Positions 8,084-16,670 are shown, numbered from the stretch's first letter. The stretch is DNA of 64,000 bases from Mesorhizobium sp. ES1-4 (GCF_020164745.1 NZ_JAIUGV010000019.1:48121-112120); one strand, 5' to 3'. Notes: generated by a model not told the origin, from the sequence alone. Translations and numbers: made by a program.

Positions 8084-10417
8084 ATGGACCGTCAACCGGC
8101 AACGAGGTCACGCGGAATTGTGGCCGCTCTCTCGCTGGCCATTCTCGCCCTCGCCCACGCAAGCCACGCGCTTGCCGCGCAGCCCGCCGGCCATGCCTCG
8201 GGCATGGGCGGTTCGGCCGAGGGGCTGTTCGTCGCCGAGATCGTTCTTCTCCTGCTGGTCGGCCGTGGCCTTGGCGAAATCTTCCAGCGTTATGGCCAGC
8301 CGGCGATCATGGGCCAGCTGATCGGCGGCATCCTGCTCGGCCCGTCGCTGTTCGGGTGGATATGGCCCGACGCGCAGCACCTGATCTTTTCCAACGACCC
8401 GTCGCAGAAAAGCATGATCGATGCCGTCTCGCAGCTCGGCATTCTGCTGCTCCTGCTGCTCACCGGCATGGAGACGGACCTGCGCCTCGTACGGCGGGTG
8501 GGCGCGGCCTGTTTCTCGATCTCGATCACCGGCGTCGTCGTGCCTTTTGCCTGCGGCTTCGCGCTGGCGCAGGTCCTGCCGGATACGCTTCTGCCGGAGC
8601 CGACCGAGCGCATCGTCGCCGGACTGTTCCTCGGCACCGCGCTGTCGATCTCCTCGGTCAAGATCGTCGCCATGGTCGTGCGCGAAATGAACTTCATGCG
8701 CCGCAATCTCGGCCAGATCATCATCTCCTCCGCCATCATCGAGGACACGATCGGTTGGCTGATCATCGCCGTCACCTTCGGCATCGCCACCAATGGCAGC
8801 GTGCAGGTGCTGCCACTGCTGCTGACGGTGGCCGAAGTGGCGCTGTTCATGGTGTTCTCCTTCACCATCGGCCGCCGCCTGGTGTTCACGCTGATCCGCT
8901 GGAGCAACGACTCCTTCCGCAGCGAATACGCCGTCATATCGGTCATCCTCATCATCATGGGCGTGATGGCGCTGATCACCAACCTGATCGGCGTGCACAC
9001 CGTGCTCGGCGCCTTCGTCGCCGGCATACTGGTGGGAGAATCGCCGATCCTGTCCCAGCATATCGAGGGCCAGCTGCGCGGCGTCATAACCGCGCTCTTC
9101 ATGCCGGTCTTCTTCGGCATGGCCGGCCTGTCGGCGGACCTGACCGTGCTTGCCGACCCGACGCTGGCGCTGCTGACGCTGGCGCTGGTGCTGATCGCCA
9201 GCATCGGCAAATTCTCGGGCGCCTTCCTCGGCGGCCGGCTGGCCGGCATGTCGCTGAAGGAGGCGATCGCCGTTGGCAGCGCCATGAACGCGCGCGGCTC
9301 GACCGAGGTCATCGTCGCCTCGATCGGCCTCTCGATGAACATCCTCTCCCACAACCTGTTCACCATGATCGTCACCATGGCCGTCATCACCACGCTGGCC
9401 ATGCCGCCGATGCTGCGCTGGGCGCTCGGCCGGCTGCCGGTCGGCAATGCGGAAAAGCAGCGTGTCGACCGCGAACTGCTCGACGAACGCGGCTTCGTCT
9501 CGAAGCTGGAGCGGTTGCTGCTGCTCGTCGACGACAGCCCGGTCGGCAAGTTCACCGCCTATCTCGCCGGTCTCGTCGGCGGCGGCAGCGGCATGCCGAC
9601 CACGCTGCTCCACCTCGAGGGCGGCAAGCTGCCCAGGCCTGCCGGCGTCAAAGGTCCGGAGCGCGCCTCCAAGGAGGTCAAGAAGGGCGCGGCCAGAAGC
9701 GCCAGGGCCGTCAGCAAGGCCGAGGACACCCCGGTCGACAAGGTCCACCTCACGGCCCGCACCGAACTTGAAGCCACCACCGAGACGATCGCCGCGGAAG
9801 CCCGCAAGGGCTACGGCCTCCTGCTGGTCGGACTGGACGACGCGCTGACCGACAAAGGCACCTTCAGCGGCACGCTGAACGATATCACCAGCGGCTTCGA
9901 CGGCCCGCTCTGCCTGGTGCTGAATGGCGCCAAGTCCAGCGGCAAGATGCCGTTGCTGCGCGCCGGCGCGACCATTCTGGTGCCCGTCAACGGCACCGAG
10001 GTGGCGCGGCGCGCGGCCGATTTCGCGCTCGCGCTGGCGCGGCCGCAGCGGGCTCGCGTGAAAGTCCTCTATGTCCCGCAGGCCCGCAAGGGCAGCCCGC
10101 CAAGCTCGGTTTCGCACCGCCGCGAGGAGGCCGTGCTCAAGGATGTCGCCGATCTCGCCGACCGCTATGGCGTCGCCGTCGAGACCGCCATCAGGACCCG
10201 CGCCACGCCGGACAAGGCGATCGCCAGGGAGGCGGCCAAGGGCGCCGCCATGGTGGTGATGGGTGTCACCCAGCGGCCGGGCGAAGAGCTGTTCTTCGGC
10301 GACACGGCCACCGCCGTGCTTGGCGCCGCCGGCTGTCCGGTCGTGCTTCTGGCCACCGATCGCGTCAAGCGGGCGGAAACCGGCGCCGAAGAGGCGGCAA
10401 CCGAGACCGGCAGCTGA
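8084..10417 (+). CDS. CPA2-family cation/proton antiporter with C-terminal universal-stress-like domain
   Basis: This 777-residue protein begins with a signal-like helix (about residues 12-31), then a 12-helix Na+/H+ exchanger domain (about 45-440). The family motif region is visible in GQPAIMGQLIGGILLGPSLFG and the core segments ending VGSAMNARGSTEVIVASIGLS. After a basic linker (about 530-570) the C terminus (about 630-770) resembles a universal stress protein domain, with ATILVPVNGTEVARRAADFALAL and GDTATAVLGAAGCPVVLL. It is likely to exchange Na+ or K+ for protons across the inner membrane with nucleotide or stress control. The upstream in-frame GTG/ATG at 8048 lacks support. Confidence 0.88.
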   Translation: MDRQPATRSRGIVAALSLAILALAHASHALAAQPAGHASGMGGSAEGLFVAEIVLLLLVGRGLGEIFQRYGQPAIMGQLIGGILLGPSLFGWIWPDAQHLIFSNDPSQKSMIDAVSQLGILLLLLLTGMETDLRLVRRVGAACFSISITGVVVPFACGFALAQVLPDTLLPEPTERIVAGLFLGTALSISSVKIVAMVVREMNFMRRNLGQIIISSAIIEDTIGWLIIAVTFGIATNGSVQVLPLLLTVAEVALFMVFSFTIGRRLVFTLIRWSNDSFRSEYAVISVILIIMGVMALITNLIGVHTVLGAFVAGILVGESPILSQHIEGQLRGVITALFMPVFFGMAGLSADLTVLADPTLALLTLALVLIASIGKFSGAFLGGRLAGMSLKEAIAVGSAMNARGSTEVIVASIGLSMNILSHNLFTMIVTMAVITTLAMPPMLRWALGRLPVGNAEKQRVDRELLDERGFVSKLERLLLLVDDSPVGKFTAYLAGLVGGGSGMPTTLLHLEGGKLPRPAGVKGPERASKEVKKGAARSARAVSKAEDTPVDKVHLTARTELEATTETIAAEARKGYGLLLVGLDDALTDKGTFSGTLNDITSGFDGPLCLVLNGAKSSGKMPLLRAGATILVPVNGTEVARRAADFALALARPQRARVKVLYVPQARKGSPPSSVSHRREEAVLKDVADLADRYGVAVETAIRTRATPDKAIAREAAKGAAMVVMGVTQRPGEELFFGDTATAVLGAAGCPVVLLATDRVKRAETGAEEAATETGS

Positions 10418-10465
10418 TGCCCTTTTCGCCGTGACCCGGCTCGCCGAACCGCTGTCAGCGTTTAC

Positions 10466-10513
10466 ACGCAATTGCGGACGGAAAACCGCTTCGCAGTTTT
10501 CGGCATCATCCTG
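10466..10513. repeat. Dispersed rhizobial-type short repeat, copy 1
   Basis: The block CACGCAATTGCGGACGG then AAAACCGCTTCGCAGTTTTCGGCATCATCC closely resembles blocks at 40935-40980 and 53106-53155. All share GGA(C/T)G(G/A)..ACCGCT(T/A)C(A/G)CA.TTTTC. It sits between convergent genes. No coding frame is plausible. Confidence 0.6.
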
Positions 10514-10657
10514 CTAAAGGCCGAAGAACTGCCGTCCGATCATGTAGCCCAGCGCCGCCACGACCAGCGGGAACAGCGCCGGGGCCAACCTGCTGAAGAA
10601 GGAAATCTTCGTGTCCCTGGGCGGCACGTAGCGCGCATTGCCGAGATTCTTGGTCAT
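10514..10657 (-). CDS. 47-residue single-helix membrane protein
   Basis: A short reading frame encodes a 47-residue protein beginning MTKNLGNARYVPPRDTKI, with one hydrophobic helix (about residues 25-40, APALFPLVVAALGYMIG) and ending RQFFGL. GAGAGGTGG lies just before the ATG, giving good start evidence. I do not recognise the family. The antiporter gene is convergent and the HWE kinase gene diverges. Both termini are polar, so it is probably a small inner-membrane protein rather than a signal peptide. Confidence 0.7.
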   Translation of the reverse strand: MTKNLGNARYVPPRDTKISFFSRLAPALFPLVVAALGYMIGRQFFGL

Positions 10658-11000
10658 TGCCACCTCTCGATCGATTAATTAGCGAATGCTTATTTACGAC
10701 ATGGCCGCCTTAACGAGTCGCAAAGAAATTCGGTCGAATAGCCGGCTTTGGCCCTTTCAGGTTAAAGCACCGAAGGAAATCGGCAGGTATCGGGAACCGA
10801 ATGGCCTGTGCCGGGTTTTGGCCAATGGGGAGTTGCCTGTCCATTGTCTAGCCGAAGCGCCGAACCAGGCGAGCTGGGTTAACGCACGGTTACGCTCGCC
10901 TCGGTCTTGGCGTCGAGTTCGGTCGCGCAGCGACGGTATCCGACATATTAGCCAGTATCGATCGACTCTCGAACCAACGCCGGCCGATCCACGGGACTTC
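10658..11000. other. Intergenic region upstream of the HWE kinase gene
   Basis: This 343-base gap separates the small membrane protein gene from the kinase gene. The kinase frame is open through it, but codon use is poor and there is no ribosome site at the far upstream start, so I treat it as non-coding. It holds the candidate EcfG-like site at 10793-10817 and an AT-rich patch (GATTAATTAGC, 10672-10684). Confidence 0.6.
10793..10817 (+). promoter_or_regulatory. Weak EcfG-like promoter candidate before the HWE kinase
   Basis: GGAAC at 10793-10797 is followed after 16 bases by GGTT (10814-10817), one mismatch from the EcfG consensus. It would leave a leader of about 175 bases. HWE kinases often act in the general stress response, so such a promoter would make sense, but one degenerate match is weak evidence. 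Confidence 0.3.
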
Positions 11001-13265
11001 ATGCCGCAATCAAGCACCACGACCGCAGGCGATCGTCAACTTGCTTTCCTGTCGGGCGGCGGCGAGCTCGGCCGCCTGATCGCCGCCTTCGACTGGGCCT
11101 CGACCTCGATCGGGCCGCTCGAGGGCTGGCCGCAGAGCCTCAAGACGGCGGTATCGCTGATCCTGCGTTCCAACGTGCCGATCGTGATGCTGTGGGGCGA
11201 GGACGGCGTCATGATCTACAATGACGGCTATTCGCAATTCGCCGGCGGCCGCCATCCGCGCTTGCTCGGCTCGAAGGTGCGCGAAGGCTGGCCCGAGGTG
11301 GCCGACTTCAACGACAACATCATGAAGGTGTGCCTGGGCGGCGGCACGCTCGCCTATCGCGCACAGGAACTGACGCTGAACCGCACCGGCAGGCCCGAAC
11401 AGGTCTGGCTCGATCTCGACTATTCGCCGATTCTCGACGAGAGCGGCGAGCCGGCCGGCGTCGTCGCCATCGTCATCGAGACGACCGCCAGGGTCGCCGT
11501 CGAACGCTGGCGCGCCGGCGAGCGCGACCGCCAGCGCCAGATGTTCGAGCAGGCGCCCGGCTTCATGGCCATGCTGACCGGCCCCCAGCATGTCGTCGAG
11601 CTGACCAATGCCGCCTACATGCAGCTTGTCGGCCACCGCGACATCATCGGCCTGCCGGTCCGGCAGGCCTTGCCCGAGATAGAAGGCCAGGGCTTTTTCG
11701 AATTGCTCGACCGGGTGTACTCCTCCGGCGAGGCATTCATCGGCTATGCGCTCAGGGCCGAGCTGCAGCGCACGCCAGGCGCGAGGATCGAAGACCGCTT
11801 CATCGACCTCGTCTACCAGCCGGTGCGCAACCCGGCCGGCGACGTGTTCGGCATCTTCGTGCAGGGCGTCGACGTCACCGACCGCCTGATCGCCGAACAG
11901 GCCCTGCGCCAGAGCGAGACCCAGTTTCGCACCTTCGCCGAGGCGATGCCGAACCACGTCTGGACGGCGACGCCGCAAGGGCTTCTCGACTGGTTCAACC
12001 CGCGCGTCTACGACTATTCGGGCGCCAAGCCGGGCGCGCTTGACGGTCACGGCTGGGGCGACATCGTACACCCCGACGACGTCGTTGCCGCCGCGCAAAA
12101 GTGGCAACAGGGCCTGGCGTCAGGCGCTTTCTACGAGACGGAGTTCCGGCTGCGCCGGCACGACGGCGTCTACCGCTGGTTCATCGCGCGCGCGGTGCCG
12201 ATCCGCGACACCGATGGCGCCATCCTGCGCTGGATCGGCACCAACACCGATATCGACGACCAGAAGCAGGTGGCGCAGGCGCTGCTGCAAAGCGAGCGCC
12301 GCCTGCAGCTGTCGCAGAATGCGGCGGGCATCGCCGCGCTCGAACTCGACATCGCCACCGGCACCGTGGTCGGCTCCGAGGGGTTCTGGGGCCTCTGGGG
12401 ACTCTCGCCGCGCGACAGCGTCCATATCAGCGTGCTGGAAAATATCGTCATCCCGGAAGACAAGGATGTCCGCTCCACCCCCCAGACGCGCATGCAAGGC
12501 ACGGCCACGCCGGCCGTGGAGTACCGCATCAGGCGGCCCGACACCGGCGAGTTGCGCTGGCTGTCGCGCCACATCGATTTCGTCCGTGACGAGACCGGCA
12601 AGCCCATCAAGATGTTCGGCGTCATGCAGGATGTCACCGACCGGCGCGAGGCGCAGGCGCGGCAGGAACTGCTGACCCACGAACTCGAGCACCGCATCAA
12701 GAACATCCTGGCGATGGTCGCCGCCATCGCCTCGCAAACCCTGCGCAACACCGATATCGCCACCGCGAGCGCCACCTTCAACGAGCGCCTGCGCGCGCTG
12801 GCCAACGCCCACGACATCCTGAACAAGACCCGCTGGACCAGCGCCTCCATCCGCGAAGTGGTCGACAACACCATCGCCGCCTTCCCGGTTGGCCAGATCT
12901 CGGTGTCCGGCCCTGCTCTGCCGATCAACCCGAAGATGGCGCTGACGCTGGCGCTCGCCGTCAACGAGCTTGCCACCAACGCGCTGAAATACGGCGCCCT
13001 GTCGACGGCCCAGGGCAAGGTGGACATCGAATGGTCGCTGCGGCCGTCGAAGGACGAGCCCGACGACACCAGGCTGATCTGGCGCTGGCGCGAAAGCGGC
13101 GGCCCGCCGGTGACGCCGCCCAGCCGGCGCGGCTTCGGCCGCTTCCTGATCGAGCGCGTGTTCGGCACCGACTTCGGCGGCGCCGTCGAGATCGACTACC
13201 GACCCGATGGCGTCGAATGCGTGTTGAACGCACCGGCGCCGCAGTTGCCGACAGCACCTTACTGA
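11001..13265 (+). CDS. Multi-PAS HWE-family sensor histidine kinase
   Basis: This 754-residue soluble sensor kinase has no clear membrane helices. It carries several PAS domains in series (roughly residues 15-160, 170-300, 305-420 and 425-550; the third and fourth have PAC segments ending in WIGTNTDIDDQ and MFGVMQDVTDR). The HWE kinase core follows: THELEHRIKN with the likely phosphorylated His564, then NELATNALKYGALS of the ATP-binding domain and the W-R-E signature WRWRESGG. HWE kinases often sense light, redox or stress and signal through single receivers. The receiver gene follows within 17 bases. The ATG at 11001 is preceded by ACGGGA. Confidence 0.88.
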   Translation: MPQSSTTTAGDRQLAFLSGGGELGRLIAAFDWASTSIGPLEGWPQSLKTAVSLILRSNVPIVMLWGEDGVMIYNDGYSQFAGGRHPRLLGSKVREGWPEVADFNDNIMKVCLGGGTLAYRAQELTLNRTGRPEQVWLDLDYSPILDESGEPAGVVAIVIETTARVAVERWRAGERDRQRQMFEQAPGFMAMLTGPQHVVELTNAAYMQLVGHRDIIGLPVRQALPEIEGQGFFELLDRVYSSGEAFIGYALRAELQRTPGARIEDRFIDLVYQPVRNPAGDVFGIFVQGVDVTDRLIAEQALRQSETQFRTFAEAMPNHVWTATPQGLLDWFNPRVYDYSGAKPGALDGHGWGDIVHPDDVVAAAQKWQQGLASGAFYETEFRLRRHDGVYRWFIARAVPIRDTDGAILRWIGTNTDIDDQKQVAQALLQSERRLQLSQNAAGIAALELDIATGTVVGSEGFWGLWGLSPRDSVHISVLENIVIPEDKDVRSTPQTRMQGTATPAVEYRIRRPDTGELRWLSRHIDFVRDETGKPIKMFGVMQDVTDRREAQARQELLTHELEHRIKNILAMVAAIASQTLRNTDIATASATFNERLRALANAHDILNKTRWTSASIREVVDNTIAAFPVGQISVSGPALPINPKMALTLALAVNELATNALKYGALSTAQGKVDIEWSLRPSKDEPDDTRLIWRWRESGGPPVTPPSRRGFGRFLIERVFGTDFGGAVEIDYRPDGVECVLNAPAPQLPTAPY

Positions 13266-13281
13266 CGACATGGAGCATGCC

Positions 13282-13650
13282 ATGACCAGTCAGCCCCCCG
13301 TCACCGTCCTTGTCGTCGAAGACGAAGCTTTTCTGCTGTTCGCCATCGCCGACGAACTGCGCGACGTCGGCTTCGACGTGCTGGAGGCGAGCAACGCCGA
13401 CCAGGCGATCCGCGTGCTGGAGAGCCGGCAGGACATAAGCATCCTGTTCACCGACATCGACATGCCGGGTTCGATGGATGGCCTGCGCCTGTCGGCCGCC
13501 GTGCGCGACCGCTGGCCGCCGGTCAAGATCATCATCACCTCGGGCAAGCAGCAGCCGGCCCGCGACGCGATGCCGAGCGGCGGCGTCTTCCTGCCCAAGC
13601 CCTACGCGCCGGCAGCCGTCGCCGCCACCATCAACGGCCTGCTTGCTTAG
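13282..13650 (+). CDS. Single-domain response regulator (receiver)
   Basis: This 122-residue stand-alone receiver has the acidic pair E13-D14, the phosphoacceptor Asp58 in FTDIDMPG, the Thr/Ser switch region ITSGKQ and the conserved Lys in FLPKPY. There is no output domain, so it must pass its phosphate on or act by protein binding. It lies directly downstream of the HWE kinase gene and is its probable partner. GGAG at 13272-13275, six bases before the ATG, favours this start over the ATG at 13270. Confidence 0.88.
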   Translation: MTSQPPVTVLVVEDEAFLLFAIADELRDVGFDVLEASNADQAIRVLESRQDISILFTDIDMPGSMDGLRLSAAVRDRWPPVKIIITSGKQQPARDAMPSGGVFLPKPYAPAAVAATINGLLA

Positions 13651-13664
13651 GCGCCTTCGCGCCT
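13649..13664 (+). terminator. Hairpin at the end of the receiver gene
   Basis: AGGCGC (13649-13654) and GCGCCT (13659-13664) form a perfect six-pair stem with a CTTC loop, starting inside the stop codon of the receiver gene. There is no T-tract, so it may be a weak or RNA-stabilising terminator. Confidence 0.4.
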
Positions 13665-13767
13665 CACATAGCGCCGTGTTCGAAGGCAGCGATCACCACT
13701 AAAGACAAGCCGCCCGCGCTTCGGCTAGAGTTTCGCCGGGAGCGATACCAAAGTGGGGAGCATCGAG

Positions 13768-14214
13768 ATGAGCGAAGTGGGTTCGACGCCGGCCGGGCAG
13801 CCGAGGCCGCCCAATCCAAGGCAACTCGCCGAGATCGCCAGTTACCACGCCCATGTCTATTATGACGGGCAGGCCGAGCGCCGGCACGCCGAATGGCTGC
13901 GCCAGCGCATCGCCGAACGCTTCAGCGTGCGCCTGGGCAACTGGCATGACAAACCGGTCGGCCCGCACGGGCAGGCCATGTACCAGATCTCCTTCGCCCC
14001 CGAAATCTTCGCCACGCTGGTGCCCTGGCTGATGCTGAACCACCAGGGCCTGAGCATCCTCATCCACCCCAACACCACCAACCCGAAGCGCGACCATCTG
14101 GTCGACCCGATCTGGATCGGCCGGACGCTTGAGGTGCATGGCGAAGTGCTTGGCGAGGAGGACGAGGCGGAAGAGGCGCTGGAGGTGAACACGCAGCCGA
14201 CGCTGGAGGCGTGA
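13768..14214 (+). CDS. DOPA 4,5-dioxygenase-family protein
   Basis: This 148-residue protein has the two family motifs: SYHAHVYYD near the N terminus, with HxH as candidate iron ligands, and HPNTTNPKRDH near residues 111-121. The family includes fungal and plant extradiol dioxygenases that open DOPA; bacterial members are mostly uncharacterised. The ATG at 13768 is preceded by GGGGAG. The C terminus is unusually acidic (GEEDEAEEALE). A decayed fragment of a related gene lies at 15334-15410, after the next gene. Confidence 0.85.
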   Translation: MSEVGSTPAGQPRPPNPRQLAEIASYHAHVYYDGQAERRHAEWLRQRIAERFSVRLGNWHDKPVGPHGQAMYQISFAPEIFATLVPWLMLNHQGLSILIHPNTTNPKRDHLVDPIWIGRTLEVHGEVLGEEDEAEEALEVNTQPTLEA

Positions 14215-14279
14215 GTGCCCGCGACGGGGACGCCGTCCGGCCCTCGCGCGGGTTTGATGGTCCCATGGGAAATGACAGG

Positions 14280-15275
14280 ATGAAACCCTTGCCCGCCGAT
14301 ACTCTGGCCGCCGATACTTTGGCCGCCGATACCTTGCCCTATCTGTCTTCGGCGTATCTCGACCGCCTGTCGATCTCCACGGCCGACATGGTCGACGAGA
14401 TCGAACGCCAGATCGTCGGCCAAAGGCGCGGCGAGGTCTGGTGCGCGCCGAAGGCGGTCGTGCTGCCGGGCGACGACCGCTACATCATGGCCACGCTCGG
14501 CGTCGCCTCCACGCCGCCGGTGCTGGCCACCAAGTCGCTGGTCGTCAACCCCCGTAACGCCGAGCGCGGACTGGCCACCATCAACTCGCTGATCACGCTG
14601 CTCGACGCCGAGACCGGCCTGCCGCTCGCCCTGGTCGACGGCAATTGGGTGACGGAGAAACGCACCGCCGCCTTGAGCGCCGTCGCCGCCAGGCGCATGG
14701 CGGCAAGCGAGGCGTCGTCCATCGCCTTCATCGGCTGCGGCGTGCAGGCGCGCGGCCACCTCGAAGCCTTCGCCGACCTCTTCCCCCTGCGCGAAATCCG
14801 CGCCTACGGCCGCGGCACCGCCAACCGCGACGCGCTGTGCCGCCTGGCGCAATCGCGCGGACTGCGGGCCGTGCCATGCGACACCGCAAGGGCGGCCGTC
14901 GAAGGCGCCGACATGGTGGTGACGTCGGTGCCCCTGGTCCCCAGGCCCACCCCCTTCCTCGACGCCAACTGGCTGAAGCCCGGCAGCTTCACCGTGATGA
15001 CCGACCAGGCCCTGCCCTGGCTACCCGAGACGATGCCCCGCTTCGACCGCATCATCGTCGACGACCTGGAGCAGGAGAGGAACATGGCCAAACCGATGGT
15101 CGATCCGGCGATGGTCGCCGGAGATTTGACGGGGCTGGTTTGTGGGGACTTTGCGGGGCGGAAGAGCCCGGAGGAGACGACGGCGTTTGTTTTTCGAGGG
15201 CTGGCTGTGGGGGATTTGGCGGTGGCCGCCCTTGCTTATGGCCGCGCGCAGGCGGCGGTGTGGGTTGGAGCGTAA
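14280..15275 (+). CDS. Ornithine cyclodeaminase / mu-crystallin family protein
   Basis: This protein of about 331 residues binds NAD(P) and belongs to the ornithine cyclodeaminase, alanine dehydrogenase and mu-crystallin family. It shows the substrate-loop pattern DGNWVTEKRTAALSAVAARRMA and the Rossmann motif FIGCGVQARGHLEAF. Which imino-acid reaction it performs is not readable. The N terminus carries an odd in-frame triplication of AADTL coded by three near-identical 15-base units (14293-14337). A start at 14265 is also possible. The gene begins 65 bases after the DOPA-dioxygenase-like gene. Confidence 0.85.
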   Translation: MKPLPADTLAADTLAADTLPYLSSAYLDRLSISTADMVDEIERQIVGQRRGEVWCAPKAVVLPGDDRYIMATLGVASTPPVLATKSLVVNPRNAERGLATINSLITLLDAETGLPLALVDGNWVTEKRTAALSAVAARRMAASEASSIAFIGCGVQARGHLEAFADLFPLREIRAYGRGTANRDALCRLAQSRGLRAVPCDTARAAVEGADMVVTSVPLVPRPTPFLDANWLKPGSFTVMTDQALPWLPETMPRFDRIIVDDLEQERNMAKPMVDPAMVAGDLTGLVCGDFAGRKSPEETTAFVFRGLAVGDLAVAALAYGRAQAAVWVGA

Positions 15276-15333
15276 AGCGGGAGAGCGCGAAGCGGTGTTG
15301 GGTTCGGGATTGCGTCGGGGCAAACCGAGCGGC

Positions 15334-15410
15334 GCCGAATGGCTGCGCCCCCCGAACGTTTCCGCGTGCGCCTCGGCAATTGGCACGGCAAAACAGCCGC
15401 ACGGGCGGAG
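15334..15410 (+). pseudogene. Decayed fragment of a DOPA-dioxygenase-like gene
   Basis: The fragment opens with GCCGAATGGCTGCGCC, identical to 13888-13903 of the intact dioxygenase gene. After a small deletion and frameshift it encodes ERFRVRLGNWHGK, matching ERFSVRLGNWHDK of the intact protein. Divergence at many third positions shows the copy is not recent. It stops eight bases before the end of the nitroreductase-like gene, so it marks the left edge of the lower-G+C island. Confidence 0.75.
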
Positions 15411-15418
15411 AAGCAAAG

Positions 15419-16180
15419 CTAGCTGGTGAGTTGGACAGCCCCTACGGCGAGAAAGCGGTTGTCCGGAAAGCCGATCGTTTTCAGGTAGCTGTTTCCCGCG
15501 AACCCCAGGATAGTGCTTTTCAGCCCTAGCCATTCGGCAACTAGGCAAAGTGTTGCGCCCAATGACCCTGAATCTCGCCAAGCCAGGCTTTCTCCGTTTT
15601 GGTATGCTGCATCTATTTTCCGGATGTCAGCGATCAGTCGCAGGGTGCACCCGGTGGTCCTCCCCAGAACCGCCTGTACGTCCTTGCAGTTCTGCTTGTA
15701 CGCTTCGGTGGCGGAGGCGATCAGCGCGAATGCATGACGAGCCGGAAGGTAGATTCGCGGACTGAGGTCGCCATAGTTCATCTGGCATATTATCTGGACC
15801 GCATGAAGCCCGCCCGCTGATGGTGCCCTACGCCACTCAATTGGAATACCTGCTCTGCCGATACCTCGATTGTGAATGGTTCTGCAGCCGTACCAGAGCA
15901 GCTTCTCAACATCGGACCAGCTCACCGCCGAGCCGACCCGCGAGCGTCGGCTTTCCAACACTTCGTGGAAAAGCTTGCCATCAACAGTTCGCGGAACTTG
16001 CAGCGCCTCGATGATTGCGCCCGCAGGTAACCATGCGCTCCAGCCGCTCGGGGCTGCGTGTGGTACCGGTTCGTCAGTGAGGAGTCCAGCCAAGTGCAGA
16101 CCATGTGTTGTAATGTTTGAGGCAACCCCTACACCGCCCGCAAGCGTAGTTGCCGACGTGGCACGAATGAGCCCAGGCAA
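15419..16180 (-). CDS. SagB-type / nitroreductase-fold protein
   Basis: The core (about residues 60-250 of 253) shows the nitroreductase-fold pattern of SagB-type proteins: VLESRRSRVG..VSWSDVEKLLWYG, then RRAPSAGGLHAVQI, and near the end DSGSLGATLCLVAEWLGLKSTILGF. Such proteins bind FMN and oxidise or reduce small molecules or peptide azolines. No YcaO or cyclodehydratase gene is nearby, so a thiazole-peptide role is unlikely. The start is uncertain: the longest frame begins with TTG at 16180 and overlaps the QueC-like gene by 107 bases, and a later TTG near 16091 is also possible. It is the last gene of the leftward island operon. Confidence 0.7.
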   Translation of the reverse strand: MPGLIRATSATTLAGGVGVASNITTHGLHLAGLLTDEPVPHAAPSGWSAWLPAGAIIEALQVPRTVDGKLFHEVLESRRSRVGSAVSWSDVEKLLWYGCRTIHNRGIGRAGIPIEWRRAPSAGGLHAVQIICQMNYGDLSPRIYLPARHAFALIASATEAYKQNCKDVQAVLGRTTGCTLRLIADIRKIDAAYQNGESLAWRDSGSLGATLCLVAEWLGLKSTILGFAGNSYLKTIGFPDNRFLAVGAVQLTS

Positions 16181-16670
16181 GGATATCCTGGTCGATGCCC
16201 GAGTCCTTTACCAGTTCGACGGCGTTCAGCTTGATCGCGGGCGCTTCGACAACGATACCCCCTTCCTGCAGAGCCATGAGGTCCGAGATTCCCTCCACGA
16301 ACTCCGCTCGGCCATCGGCGTGAACTTTGTCCGTGGCCAGGGCGCCAATCAGTAGGCGCGGCACCCCGCTTCGCACTGCCGCCATCCCCGCCAATGTTAT
16401 CAGCAGTTGATTCCGAAACGGCCACCACTCCGAGACCGGCGCGACCGCCGATGGATCGGTGCCAGCCATATCGCCGGATCCGAGCTTGGAGCAGTCCACG
16501 CGAATGATTTCATGAGCGATGTTGAGAAGTCGGGCAACATGCCCAGCAGCCTCAATCTCGGCGTCAGCAGCCTTTTGACCGTAGTCAATAGTAATGGCGA
16601 CATCCGGTCTTTTCCACCATGCAATGCTGACGGAATCCATTCCACCGGATAAGAGCAACGCCGTCTTCAA
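16074..16670 (-). CDS. QueC-like 7-cyano-7-deazaguanine synthase family protein
   Basis: This 198-residue protein has the PP-loop SGGMDS (residues 8-13) that binds ATP, then DYGQKA (29-34), WPFRNQLL (83-90, in place of the VPGRN region) and the C-terminal zinc motif Cys170-x6-Cys177-x2-Cys180-x2-Cys183. QueC makes preQ0 from carboxydeazaguanine. QueC-like proteins also occur in the Qat and type IV CBASS defence systems. Neither queD/queE nor a TGT gene is near, which argues against housekeeping queuosine synthesis. It is shorter than E. coli QueC (231 residues). Its start overlaps the upstream gene by four bases. Confidence 0.85.
   Translation of the reverse strand: MKTALLLSGGMDSVSIAWWKRPDVAITIDYGQKAADAEIEAAGHVARLLNIAHEIIRVDCSKLGSGDMAGTDPSAVAPVSEWWPFRNQLLITLAGMAAVRSGVPRLLIGALATDKVHADGRAEFVEGISDLMALQEGGIVVEAPAIKLNAVELVKDSGIDQDILAWAHSCHVGNYACGRCRGCLKHYNTWSALGWTPH

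Noticed and set aside
8108..10471. Long open frame opposite the antiporter gene
   Set aside because: Antisense shadow of a clear membrane transporter, with a low-complexity His/Arg/Asp composition.
10686..11000. N-terminal extension of the HWE kinase
   Set aside because: The frame is open but codon use is poor, there is no ribosome site, and PAS-type sequence begins only after the ATG at 11001.
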